This document shows positions 48,301-59,383 of a DNA stretch of 64,000 bases, one piece after another. How positions within the stretch are numbered: position 1 is the first letter of the stretch; each line of letters opens with the position of its first letter. Position numbers and translations under genes: made by a program. The notes under the pieces were generated by a model that did not search any database, was not told the origin of the DNA, and saw nothing but the letters and a program-made list of their open reading frames with translations. Source of the DNA: Bubalus kerabau (Eukaryota > Chordata > Mammalia > Artiodactyla > Bovidae); contig NC_073624.1 of assembly GCF_029407905.1 (NCBI RefSeq), forward strand, positions 5,220,501-5,284,500, in the 5' to 3' direction.

Positions 48301-48477
48301 TATTGTCCCAGAAGAACGGGTTCAGAGAGTAAACTAGGATCCTCCCTGCATTCAGCTTCCTTAAACCCCTCCCTCAATGGCTGGTTTCCCCTCGTAGAAT
48401 CATCCTAACACACCTATGTGAATGGTCGAGGCAAAAATCGGTCTGTGAACTTTTCTCATGGTCCAGTGAGGTGGTGC

Positions 48478-48622
48478 CCATGCCCCACAGCAAGAGAAGC
48501 CACCGCAATGAGAAGCCTGCGCTCTGGGACTAGAAAGTGGGCCCCGCTCGCTGTAACTAGAGAAAGCCTGCACGTAGCAATGAAGACCCAGTAGAGCCAA
48601 AAATAAATTAATTAATGTTAAA
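48478..48622 (+). mobile_element. CHR-type SINE, 3' part
   Basis: 'agcaagagaagccaccgcaa', 'cgctcgctgtaactagagaa' and 'gcaatgaagacccagtagag' with an AATTAATT tail. The tRNA-like head is lacking. Confidence 0.85.
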
Positions 48623-48879
48623 ATTGATCTGAGACCTCCTTGAGGGAAGGGGTATCTTGGTCACCTGCAGACCTGGACACCCATGACCTTTTCTTTAAGG
48701 ACCCTAACCCTCCAGGCGGAGGCCAAGGAAGACGTGAGTTCTTTATTCCATCAGCAGGGAAGGAGCATGTGCAGGAAGCATCTTGGTGTCTGTGGCCCAG
48801 GAGTATTTGAACAACCATCATCTCACTCTGTCCCCCAAAAGGTCCCGGGGAGATGGCCTTCAAGCCTCAAGCTGAGGTT

Positions 48880-49045
48880 AAGAGCTCCCACCAAACTTCA
48901 GACTCCTGTTCCCATTTGCTGTGTGACCTTGGGTGGGTTAGTCAGCCTTTCTGTGCTTCAGTTGCGCTGTAAAATAAAACTGCTATGCAGATTGCATGAG
49001 ACGAAGCACATTAAGAGACAGGGATAGCTCCTAGGCCCCAAAGAT
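48880..49045 (+). mobile_element. MIR SINE
   Basis: 'ttgctgtgtgaccttgggtg', 'cctttctgtgcttcagttgc' and 'gcatgagacgaagcacatta' follow MIR. Confidence 0.75.
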
Positions 49046-49645
49046 CTTGGCACATATCAGCTGTACCGATGTCCCCCATTTCAACTGCGGCGATCGGTGC
49101 TAATCAGGGCAGAGCTGGGCTCACCCCCAGACCGCCCCTTCCACTGATGCTGCCTTTGAAGAAAAGGCAGACCAAATCTCTCATCCAGTGGCAACAAGAG
49201 GAGCCAGATACTGGCCCCAAACCGCCAGTTTAAAGAGAAGACAGAATCAAAAGAGAAAGAGAAAATCCATTGTATCATTAAAGAGAAATTCATCACCTTC
49301 AAGAGCGCTAAAAATTCTTAATTGCTACTTGTCCCCGACAATGCTCCCAACACCACCCCTCTATCAAGACCCAAAGACCCACATGGCCCACTGGAGCTAT
49401 GAAAACTTCCCAACAGGCTTCATTCCGCAAATCAGGCGCCGGTCCATCTGGGCCGAGGGGGCTACAAGAGGCCCCTGTTCCCACCGACCTCACACCACAT
49501 CCTCACTACCTTCCTGGGGAAGGTTGAAGAACCAGCCCAGGGTCCATTCTGGGATGAATGACCCTCCACCATAAAGCAGAGAAGGAATGAAGGTTGGCCT
49601 GGGCATAGCTTCTGCTGAAAATGACGAGAAAGAAAACAGAGAGCA

Positions 49646-49807
49646 GGACTTCCCTGGGGGGTCCAGGGGCTAAGACTCCATGCTCCCAATGCAGGGGGCC
49701 TGGGATCGATCCCTGGTCAGGGAACTAGATCCCACAAGGAAGGTCAAGGATCCCACGTGCAGGAACGAAGACCTGGTGCAGCCAAATAAGTGAATAAAAA
49801 ATATTTA
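49646..49807 (+). mobile_element. CHR-type SINE
   Basis: 'aggacttccctggggggtcc', 'gggatcgatccctggtcagg' and 'gaagacctggtgcagccaaa' with an A-rich end. Confidence 0.9.
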
Positions 49808-50141
49808 AAGGAAAAAAAAGAAACAGGGAGGACTCACTGGCGAAGCAGGCGCGATTGGAGGAGGAGGAGTGAGACGTGCAGGCGAGCGTGAGGCCAGTGG
49901 GGACTCGGCGGGGAGACGGGCGAGACACACACCGTGGTCACGCGAGGGCCCCATCAAGGATGCTGACATGACTTGCAATTCCAGGGAAAGGCCCCTTTTG
50001 GGCGACTCTGAGGAAGGCCACAGGGGACAGAGCTGCCGGGAGGATGGGGTCGTTTTCACACGATAGGGCTCTGCTAACCACAAAGTCTTATTTCTATCTC
50101 TGCTGCCAACGGCTTCATGGGCAGGCAAACTACTCCCCAGG

Positions 50142-50157
50142 AAAAAAAAAAAAAAAA
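50142..50157. repeat. Poly(A) tract
   Basis: Sixteen uninterrupted A bases without a recognised element in front. Confidence 0.9.
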
Positions 50158-50667
50158 CCCACAAGAAGAAGGAAGGAAGGGAGTATCCATTCCTGTGTGT
50201 GACTTAAGATGTGTTTGGCTCAGCAAAAAGCTCAACAATAGACTTTGGCCTCCAATACGCCTTCGATCACAGCCTGGCTGCCGGGCAGGTGGACGGGAGG
50301 GTCCACGAGGGGCTCAGCCCAGGTGCCTGTCCCAACGCCAAGCAGAACGCAGGACGCAGGCCCACGCGCCCCACGGCGCCTCTGCTGGACGCTGACTGCC
50401 TCAGGAGGGCCGGCGCTAATGAGAACACTTGTCACCCCGTTTCCACGACAACAGAAATCAAATACCAGAAACAAAGCCAGAGCAGGAGCTGAGGCCGCTC
50501 AAACTGGCAGACTGCTTCCTGTGACATGGGCTTCTCAGGGTGGGGGACCAGGGAAGGTGCTAGTGTTGGGGGGCAGGGCCAGGGTGCAGAAGCAGAACCA
50601 CGCCCACCTTTGCCCCAAACTCCTCGATTTAGCCACAGGACACACTGCACGGCCTCAAGCCTGGACC

Positions 50668-50762
50668 GGTCACCTACCAGCTGGGTGACCATGGCAGGGC
50701 ACCTGTCTGTGCCTGGTTCCCTCATCCATAAAGTGGGACTGACAACAGGGTTGGCAGAATAA
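50668..50762 (+). mobile_element. MIR SINE core
   Basis: 'ccagctgggtgaccatggca', 'gtgcctggttccctcatcca' and 'taaagtgggactgacaacag' fit MIR. Confidence 0.65.
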
Positions 50763-50827
50763 ATAAATTTATATATCTTCTGGTAAGAAGTGCTACTCAC
50801 TCTTTTTCATTTATTCTATTAAAAAAA

Positions 50828-50940
50828 TTTTTTTTTTGTCACACAAGATGTGGGATCTTAGTTCCCCAATCAGGGATTGAACCTACATCCCCTACATTGG
50901 AAGTGCAGAGTCTCAACCACTGAGCCACCAGGCAAGTCCC
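50828..50940 (-). mobile_element. CHR-type SINE, short form
   Basis: Antisense. T-rich left end, 'atgtgggatcttagttcccc' and 'actgagccaccaggcaagtccc'. It abuts the BovB copy on the right. Confidence 0.9.
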
Positions 50941-51868
50941 GCTGTTCATCGAGTATATGAGGTACATCAAGGCTGTATATTGTCACTCTGCTTATTTAAC
51001 TTCTATGCAGAGAACATCATGCCAGTGCCGGACTGGATAAGTCAAAGCTGGAATCAAGATTGCCGGGAGAAATACCAACAATCTCAGATATGCAGATGAT
51101 ACCACTCTAATGGCAGAAAGTGAAGAGGAACTAAAGAGCCTCTTGATCAGGGTGAAAGAGGAGAGTGAAAAAGATGGCTTAAAACTCAACATTCAAAGAA
51201 CTAAGATCATGGCATCCAGTTGAATCACCTCATGGCAAACAGATGAGGAAACAGTGACAGATTTTATTTTCTTGGGCTCCAAAATCACTGCAGACAGTGA
51301 CTGCAGCCATGAAATTAAAAGACACTTGCTCCTTGGAAGAACAGCTACGACAAACCTAGACTGCATATTAAAAAGCAAAGATACCACTTTGCCGACAAAG
51401 CTCCATCTAGTCAAAGCTATGGTTTTTCCATCTAGTCAAAGTAGTCATGTACGGATGTGAGAGTTGGACCGTAAAGAAGGCTGAGCACTGAAGAATTGAT
51501 GCTTTTAAACTGTAATGCTGGAGAAGACTCTTGAGAGTCCCTTGGATTGCAAGGAGATCAAACCAGTCAGTCTTAAAGGAAATCAACCCTGAATATTCAT
51601 TGGAAGGACTGATACTGAAGCTGATGCTCCAATACTTTGGCCACCTGATGGGAAGAGCTGACTCACTGGAAAAGACTCTGATGCTGGGAAAGATTGAAGG
51701 CAGGAAGAGAAGGGGGCAAGAGAGGATGAGATGGTTAGATAGTATCACCGACTCAATGGACATGAGTTTGAGCAAGCTCCGGCAGTTGGTGATGGACAGG
51801 GAAGCCTGGCACGCTGCAGTCCATGGGGTCACAAAGAGTTGGACACAACTGAGCGACTGAACAAGAAA
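50941..51868 (+). mobile_element. BovB LINE, 3' 0.9 kb (end of reverse transcriptase frame)
   Basis: The longest BovB copy here. It begins inside ORF2 and carries several stops and frameshifts, but two stretches stay open: 51254-51460 (MTDFIFLGSKITADSDCSHE) and 51531-51860, which ends RAAVHG-like and matches the terminal BovB peptide. It lacks the endonuclease and the catalytic reverse transcriptase core and cannot be autonomous. BovB as a family is known for horizontal transfer between reptiles and ruminants. Confidence 0.95.
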
Positions 51869-52231
51869 GCAATTCCGGAAGGAAACACATGCTTGCTGTA
51901 CATGCGGCCTGACTGACCCACCAATTCCCAAGTTTGCTCAAGTGGGGAGTGTGTGAGCCCAACAGGGACACTGGTGCCTGGGGCGGGCCCTCTGTGGGCA
52001 GGGGCTTTGGGGCTGTGGGCGATCACGGGACAGGGCTGCCTGGGGGACCCAGCCCAGCCCAGGCTAGGCCAGCAGCAGCACAGGATCCTCCAGACTTGGT
52101 GCAAACCAAGGATCATCCAGAGTCAAGACCCGGGTCCCCACACAGCCAGGAACCCAAGGCTTATACAGTCCCAAAGCTGGTCGTGGTCTAATGGTTCTAC
52201 TTGGGGCCCTGATGAAGGAGCCTTTCAGGGG

Positions 52232-52345
52232 TGAATGGCATTTCCCCCAAAATCCATTTGTTGGAGTCCTAACCCCCAGGACCTCAGAAGATGACTGAAT
52301 TTGGAGAGAGAGCCTTTAAGGTCACGTGGGCGGGCCCTAAAGCCC
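52232..52345 (+). mobile_element. MaLR LTR fragment
   Basis: 'ggcatttcccccaaaatcca', 'tttgttggagtcctaacccc' and 'agagagcctttaaggtcacg' are the 5' part of an MLT1-class LTR. Confidence 0.65.
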
Positions 52346-53369
52346 TACAACTGGTGGCCTGGGAAGGAGAGGCGATGGGGACACAGGCACACACAGGGCT
52401 GACCAAGGGAGGACACAGGGTGGACTCCAGCCCGAAGCCAAGGAGAGAAAGCGGTCCTGACAGCACAGCCAGCCCCCAGGGCTGCGAGCCGACAGGCGTC
52501 TGCTGTTGGAGCTGCCCAGGCGTCCGCTGTTGTGGGTGCCCAAGGGCACACCTCTTTAGCTCGAGCAGGGCCCGGGCCTCCTGTGGGCGCTCAGAAAGGA
52601 AGGCCCTGGCCCACCCTGAACGGAAGGGCCACGTCCGAGGGCACCAGCGCCCCGCGGAGGCCTGCACCCAGAGGACCTCCAGGTCTGCCAGCTCTGCCAC
52701 GCAGATGCGGGGAGCCGGTGCTCAGCTCCTGGAGGGCAAGAATAACAGAGCATCAGTCACGAAAGGAGAACGGCCCAGGCTATAACAGCAAACAGCTGTG
52801 TGTGTGAAAAATTACAGAAGAGTCAGGAGCCCCACGGTGTCATCTCAAAGGGGCAGGTTTAGACAATTCGAGTTGAAGGACAGCTCGCCTTTCACTTGCT
52901 CAGCGTCTGTGCATCCAGGGCCTCCTGCCTGCCAGGCGCTGGGGGTCCCTGACGCTGGGCCAGGCCGGTGAAGCCTGCTCCCCATGTGCCGATTTTGGAA
53001 TAAAATAGGGGCTACATCCATTCTTTCATCTGACCCTCATCACGCTCCCTAAGGCAGCCAGAAAGTTCTCATCACCATCCCCACTTAATGGAGCACAAAA
53101 CTGAGGCAGGGGGTGGTGCTCTGGGCTGCTGGAGTCGGGGCCCCGCCCCAGACGTGCGCTGTGCACCTACTGTGTGCCGGTGTCCCTGAAGCCTGAGCAC
53201 AGCAGTGACAGCGCAAGGGCCTCGGCTTCAAAGTGGGAGGAAGCCGATCAGCAAGAAAATACGGTATTTCAGAGGATGCACCGAGCGATGGAGACAGGCA
53301 AGGAAGAGGGTGGAAGCCACACCTTACTAAGATAACTCACACTAAACCAACTGCAGCTTAACTGTTTGG

Positions 53370-53990
53370 GTTTTGGCTTTTTAATTAGGGTGTAGTTAAT
53401 TACAACATTGTGTTAGTTTCAAGGTAAAAAGAGTGAAAGTCGCTCAGTCGTGTCCGACTCTTTGTGACCCCATGGACTATACAGTCTATGGAATTCTCCA
53501 GGCCAGAATCCTGGAGTGGGCAGCCTTTCCTTCTCCAGGGGATCTTCCCAACCCAGGGACAGAACTCAGGTCTCCCACCTTGCAGACAGATTCCTTACCA
53601 GCTGAGCCACCAGGAAAGCCCATGGATAGGTAGCCAATCCCTTCTCCAAGGGATCTTCCTGACCTAGGAATCGAACGAGGGTCTCCTGCATTGCAGGTGG
53701 ATCCTTTACCAGCTGAGCTACCAGGGAAGGTGTACAGCAAAATGAATCAGTTATGCAAATACATATAGCCACTCTTCAGGCTGTTTTCCCACGTTGGTCA
53801 TTACAGAGCACGGAGTGGTGTGGCCTGTGCTGCACTGTAGGTCCCGATCACTTACCTATTAGTGTGCCTATGCGTCAATCCTGATCTCCCGGCTTACCCC
53901 CACCCTTACCCCCTGGTAACCATAAGTTTATTTTCAACACAGGTTAACTGTTTCATTCTGTTTACAGGCTGGTTACATCCATTTCAATTG
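53370..53990 (-). mobile_element. L1 LINE 3' region, split by a SINE dimer
   Basis: Antisense: 'gtagttaattacaacattgt', 'gttagtttcaaggt', then after the SINE 'gtacagcaaaatgaatcagt' and 'ggtaaccataagtttatttt'. The break falls exactly between 'caaggt' and 'tgtacagc'. Confidence 0.85.
53431..53730 (-). mobile_element. Bov-tA SINE with duplicated head (dimer), antisense
   Basis: A full copy (53431-53620) followed without spacer by a second head-only unit (53621-53730, 'aatcgaacgagggtctcctg'). It sits inside an L1. Confidence 0.93.
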
Positions 53991-54310
53991 GGGCTTCCCT
54001 GGTAGCTCAGCTGGTGGTAAAGAATCCATCTGCAATGCAGGAGACTCCAGTTCAATTCCCGGGTCCGGAAGATCTGCTGCAGAAGGGATAGGTTACCTAT
54101 TCAGGAGTTTTCCTGGTGGCTCAGATGGTAAAGAATCCACTTGCAATGCGGGAGACCTGGGTTCAGTCCCTGGGTTGGGAAGATCCCCTGGAGAAGGGAA
54201 AGGCTACCCACTCCAGTATTCTCGCCTGGAGAATTCCCATGGACAGAGGGGCCTGGTGGGCTACAGTCCAGGGGGTCTCAAAGAGTTGGACACAACTGAG
54301 CAACTAAGCA
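53991..54310 (+). mobile_element. Bov-tA SINE with duplicated head (dimer), sense
   Basis: A head-only unit (53991-54105) and a full copy (54106-54310), mirror image of the dimer at 53431-53730. It ends in a CA microsatellite. Confidence 0.93.
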
Positions 54311-54350
54311 CCGCGCGCGCACACACACACACACACACACAGACACACAC
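54311..54350. repeat. (CG)n/(CA)n microsatellite at a SINE tail
   Basis: cgcgcgcg is followed by about eleven CA units, one GA break and more CA units. Confidence 0.95.
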
Positions 54351-55408
54351 GGATGTCCAGTACACCTGTGTCACCAGATGATATTCACCCAGAAGTCCCA
54401 CTGGGTATAACTCAAGGCCATACCCGAAACCCTGAGAATGGACCCCGAAACTCCTGCCTCCACCCACCTTTCTCACCACAGGTTTCTTTCACCTCTGGCT
54501 CAGCCCAAGCTGCTCCTGCTCCACATGTTTAAAAGGTCCTTACTGAAGGCAGTTCCTGTGGCCCAGACACTGCAGCCAAAGATGCTCCCCCGACAACCAG
54601 CCACGGAATTCTCACGCGAAAAGCCACCTGCCATTTCTGGATGTCCTTTCCACCTTCTCAGAACATAAACAAGAAGGTCTCTGCCCATGACAAGCAGAGA
54701 AGGTGTCACAGCGAAACAACGCAACCTGGGACAGCATCCCCCTCCCTTGCCACTGTGCTCGGCCACAAGCCCCAAGGAGCGTGACGAGTGCTATTTAAAT
54801 CCAAATGGCAGCAGCCTGAGCATCTGCTGAATCCTCCTTACCTGTCAAACGAGGGAAGCGAGAGTCTTAAAAGGAAGAGACCTACAGCATCTCGTTTTCA
54901 GCCAACACAAGCGATGCCAAGGGTGGGATACCCTGGGTTTACGCCCAACACCCACATCGTGTGGCGATGGCCGTCTCCCCTCCCCTAAGGACAGGGATGG
55001 GACCCGATGTCGGATCACTGAAGGTCCCGAGGCGTCAGTGGGTGGAGTGTGTGTCCGAGAAAATGGCTGTTTGTCTGATGGCTGGAAAAGCAGGCAGAAT
55101 GAAATGATAAAGGCGAAGTTACTCTAAAAACGCTTGTCGGTTTGTGAGCTGTGGGCACCACGGAAATGCAAGCCTCACAGTCTTTTTCAAAGGAAAACAG
55201 AGACACGACTCCTTCTGCTCTTTCTAAACCAAGAACGCTTTTCCAGAAGGACCTCGGAGTGGGCAGAGTCAAGACGAAACACAACCCACTGTGTGTGTAC
55301 AATCTATCCCCACGGCTCTCTCTTCCAAGAAGACAATAGTAGTAATAATAATAACCAGGTTTTAGACACAACGTGCAGTGGCCTGTGGGTAGAATTTGTT
55401 GTTTGTTG

Positions 55409-55613
55409 TTCTTGAGTCGCTAGGTCGTGTCTGACTCTTTGCGACCCCATGGATTCTAGCCCGCCAGGCTCCTCTATCCATGGGATTACCCAGGCAAGCA
55501 TACTGGAGCGGGTTGCCATTTCCTCCCCTAGGGGATTTTCCCAACCCAGGGATCCAACCCCTGTCCCCTGCTTGGCAGGTGGATTCTTTACCTCTAAGCC
55601 ACTTGGGAAGCCC
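55409..55613 (-). mobile_element. Bov-tA SINE
   Basis: Antisense, from 'gtcgctaggtcgtgtctgac' to 'taagccacttgggaagccc'. Confidence 0.94.
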
Positions 55614-55930
55614 AGAATCGGTGGAATAGGGTCCCCCAAAGTTTCGCATCCACCTGGAACCCATGAATGTGACCTTATCTGGAGATGAGGCCTCTGCCAA
55701 GGTAATCAAAGTCAGATGGGACCTACAGGATTGGGGTGGGCCCTACAAGCGGGATTGGCAGTGTCCTTACAAGTGGGAAATCTGAACACACACAGAGGGA
55801 AGAAGGCCACGTGACGACAGAGGCAGAGGTTGGAGTGATGTGCCTACAAGCCAAGGACACAGACAACTTCCAGAGCCACCAGGAACTAGGAAAAGGCAAG
55901 GAGGGGCCCCGCACCCCCAGGACCCCATCC
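55614..55930 (+). mobile_element. MaLR (MLT1-type) LTR
   Basis: 'gaatgtgaccttatctggag', 'gatgggacctacaggattgg', 'gggaagaaggccacgtgacg' and 'cttccagagccaccaggaac' are in LTR order. The 3' end is lost. Confidence 0.7.
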
Positions 55931-56484
55931 CCAGGACCCCAGCTGAACTTGAGACACACATGAACTACAAAGTGGGCTCCCTGGTTGTGTCCACTGGCTC
56001 CTAAGCGTGGCTAAGGCAGGCGCGGCCCCCAGGCAGGCCTGCTCAGAGTGCTGGAAAGCCCAGGCTTCGGGCCCCGGTCGCAGACGCCCCCTGCACGCCT
56101 CTGTGCCTGGCTCCGGGCTGAGACCCAGCACGAGCCTCTTGACGGCTCTCTGGACGTCCTAAGAGCACGCAGATTATTTTTAGCAGCCGTTACTGCTCTC
56201 CTGTCACTTCATTAATTTTAAAGCCAAATAACCCCGTTATATATGACTTGACTGGCTTGTAAAATTACCCTTCGTTCCAACAAATATTTATTGAGCATGC
56301 CACCGTGTGCTATATTTGGCTTGGTACATTACATTTTTCCAAAAATAATTAACTTAGCTAACGATCACAAATCCCCTAATTAAATTTGCTCTTAAATGTG
56401 TTTAATTTTCCCACAAATGGAACGAGGAGATTACAAGTTGACCATTTTTCCCAGGTTGAGACAAGAAGCAAAAAAGGGAGAAGA

Positions 56485-56605
56485 GAGGACTTCCTGGTGG
56501 TCCGAAGGTTATCACTCGGCGCGTCCACTGCAGGGGGCGTGGGTTCAATCCCTGGTTGGGGAACTAAGGTTCTGCATGCCTTGTGGAGTGATGGAAAAAA
56601 AAGAG
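56485..56605 (+). mobile_element. CHR-type SINE, short form
   Basis: 'gaggacttcctggtggtccg', 'gggttcaatccctggttggg' and 'gaactaaggttctgcatgcc' with an A-rich tail. Confidence 0.9.
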
Positions 56606-57298
56606 GAGCTGCTAGCATCAGGGCCCATCCAATAAGAATTCCACCACTTGCATTCACCCCACCACCTCTCTGGGCGTCTTAGGTGGTCACCCTCACACCC
56701 TGACGCTGCCTTATCACCTGCTTTGGAAAACCGGTGATGGCACAGAGAGATGGAGTAGCTCCCAGGAGGAGAGCCAGGAGCCAGGCCTCCATAGCATCAG
56801 AGTCAGCTCCTGCCTCCAGCTGCCCTCCTGCCACGGATCAGAATTGGGCCACAGGAAACACATGCAGCTACGTCACCCTCTCCTGAGCTCCAGGGTGACA
56901 GTGGTCCCGGCGAGTGATGTGGCACAGGGGGCCAAGGTGGGCGGCCTGGCTGCCTGGCGGGCGGGGCTGGGCAGAGCCGTGGGTGACCTCGAGAGTCACG
57001 GGGACGCACACACGTGGCTCCAGACAAATCAAGTTCAAAGTCAGGCAAAGCCCAAGAATGTGTGTGGCCACGCCACAGGAAAACAAAACCTGCTAAGGGG
57101 GCACATTCGAGGGGCGGCGGGTCCCATCCACTGGGAGGGAGAGGCCCCAACAGGGAGGGGTGCAGACAGCGTAATCTAAGCCAGGTGGTTAGGGCACCAG
57201 GGACTTCTCTATTATTCTTTACACTGTACACATGTACACTTTTTTTGCAAGTGCAATACATCTCACAATAGTTTTTTTACTTTTAAAAAAACTGTGGT

Positions 57299-57442
57299 GG
57301 GGACTTCCCAGGTGGTCCAGTGGTTAGGGCTCAGCACGTCCACCATAGGGGACATGGGTCCAATCGCTGGTCAGGGAGCTAGGATCCTGCAAACTGCTCA
57401 GCACGGCCAAGAAAATAAATAAAAATAAAATCTAAAAAATAA
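57299..57442 (+). mobile_element. CHR-type SINE, first of a tandem pair
   Basis: 'gggacttcccaggtggtcca', 'gctggtcagggagctaggat', then an AAATAAAT tail. Confidence 0.9.
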
Positions 57443-57445
57443 AGC

Positions 57446-57580
57446 AGGGACTTCCCCAGCGGTCCAGTGGGGAAGACCCCACCGTCTAGAGCAGGAGGCA
57501 CACGTTCAATTCCCTGGTCAGGGAACTGAGATTCCACATGCCATGGGCAGCAGTCAAAAATTTAAAAACAAAACAAAACT
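57446..57580 (+). mobile_element. CHR-type SINE, second of a tandem pair
   Basis: 'gggacttccccagcggtcca' and 'tccctggtcagggaactgag' with an A-rich tail. It lies directly after the previous copy's tail in the same orientation. Confidence 0.88.
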
Positions 57581-58060
57581 TAAAATTGTGGTAAAATATG
57601 GGTAACATGACATTTACCGTTTTCAGCATTTTTAAGTGGACAGTTGAGTGGCCTCAAGTGTATTTACACTGTTGTCCGGCCATCGCCACCCACAGAACAC
57701 TGCCTCTTCCCAGCTCTGTCCCCATATAACAATAACGTCCCCCTTCCCCTCCCCAGCCTCTGGCAACCACCACTCCACTGTCCGTCGCTGTGAACCTGAC
57801 TCTTCTCGGTGCCTCGTGTGAGTGGAATCACGCAGTACTTATCCTTTTGTGACTGGCTCGTTTCACTGAGCATAGCGTCCTTGAGGTTCATCAGTGGTGT
57901 GGCCTGGTGTCAGGTTTCCTTTTTTAAGGCTGAGTCATATTCCCTCGTATGGATAAGCCACATCTGCTTAATTTCTTCCATCCGTGGACTCACGAGCTAT
58001 TTTCACTTTGGGGCTGTTGCTAGTCAAGTTTGTGTCATGATCTATTTTTAAACACCAGCT
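57580..58060 (-). mobile_element. Old L1 LINE 3' region
   Basis: Antisense: 'gacatttaccgttttcagca', 'cctctggcaaccaccactcc', 'gtgagtggaatcacgcagta' and 'gtccttgaggttcatcagtg'. Confidence 0.8.
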
Positions 58061-58384
58061 TCCCAAGAAGGAGAGGGTTTGGGGAAAGACACACCAAGTG
58101 CTTCCCGGTCCCAGGCCCTGCGTCCACTCACATGGAAAGTACCCGGGGTTGCTGGCCCACAGTGCCCACCGTATGTTCTGATGGCCACTTCAGAGGCTCC
58201 GGGAAAAGGCAGAGGTAGCAATGATGCAATACCTTAAATGGTCATCTAAGAACATTCTAGAAAGTAGAACAGGTCATGCAAACAGGGCTTTTTTCATCAT
58301 TGGTTTAAAGCAGGGATTGGCAAAGTACGGCCAGGGGGCCAAATCCAGCCCACCACCCACTTTTTTCTCTAATGTAGTTCTTTT

Positions 58385-58547
58385 TTTTTTTTTTTTAAAT
58401 TTTATTTTATTTTTAAACTTAACATAACTGTATTAGATTTGCCAAATATCAAAATGAATCCGCCACAGGTATACATGTGTTCCCCATCCTGAACCCTCCT
58501 CCCTCCTCCCTCCCCATTCCATCCCTCTGGGTCGTCCCAGTGCACCA
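58385..58547 (-). mobile_element. Short L1 3' end with perfect 11-bp target-site duplication
   Basis: Antisense, with a T run at the left (its A tail) and 'aaaatgaatccgccacaggt', 'tacatgtgttccccatcctg'. The repeat gtagttctttt at 58374-58384 and 58548-58558 flanks it. Only about 160 bp of L1 are present. Confidence 0.93.
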
Positions 58548-58558
58548 GTAGTTCTTTT

Positions 58559-58880
58559 ATTATATATATTTTTAAGTGCATTTATTTTTGGCAGTGCCGG
58601 GTCTTTGATGCACAGGCTTTCTCCAGTTGCGGCAAGTGGGGCTACTCTTCACTGCAGGGCACGGGCTTCTCACTGCGGAGGCCTCTCTTGTTAGGGAGCC
58701 TGGGCTCGAGGCACTCGGACTTCAGTACTGGCAGCGTGTGGGCTCACGCTGAGTGGGCTCAGTTGTGGCTCACGGGCTTAGCTGCTCCGCGGCATGTGGC
58801 ATCCTCCCGGACCAGGGATTGAACCCATGTCCCCTGCACTGGCAGGCTGACTCTCATCCAGCGGACCGCCAGGGAGGCCC
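58559..58880 (-). mobile_element. CHR-type SINE, long form, inside hAT
   Basis: Antisense, ending 'ggaccgccagggaggccc' and including 'gggcttagctgctccgcggc'. Its A-tail side holds the later L1 insertion. Confidence 0.9.
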
Positions 58881-59383
58881 CTCCACCTGCCTTTACTGGC
58901 ACACACCCACATCTGTATGTCTATGTGTCATCTACGGCAGCTTTCACACTATCAAGGGCGGGGTGGGTGGTTTCGATAGAAACCAGAGGGCTCACAAAGT
59001 CTCAAGCACTCGTTCTTTGGACCTTTACAGACGAAGCTTGCCGGCCTTTCAATGATTAACAGAAATCATAACACCATCTTTTAATATGGCCATGGCGTGG
59101 AGGATCTAGGGCTGGGGTGACAGCAGGAATGGGAATTCTTTCCTCAGTTCTTAGAACCAGGGGAGGAGAGTAGGCTGAAGACCTCCCTCCGCCCCACGTC
59201 TAGCCAGTAGCATCTGAGCAAGTCCAGCGTGGCCTGCCTGTCCCCATCCACACCACCTCTTGGCCAAGGCCTCCAGTTTAACCTGACTTCTTCCTGCGAC
59301 CTTCAGATTTCACTCACGACCTCAACTGGCTGGAGAACCAGGCAACCGGCAGGTCAGAGGCCAGCTGAGGCTGTACGCGTGTC

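Larger units (their letters stand above)
58311..59049. mobile_element. hAT (Charlie-like) DNA transposon, host of two insertions
   Basis: The left end 'cagggattggcaaagtacgg' and right end 'gacgaagcttgccggccttt' are the inverted ends of a mammalian hAT element. Inner sequence resumes at 58883 ('actggcacacacccacatct'). A CHR SINE and an L1 tail fill the middle. Confidence 0.75.

Noticed and set aside
51254..51860. BovB open frames as a host gene
   Set aside because: They match the C-terminal end of a retrotransposon frame and are interrupted by frameshifts.
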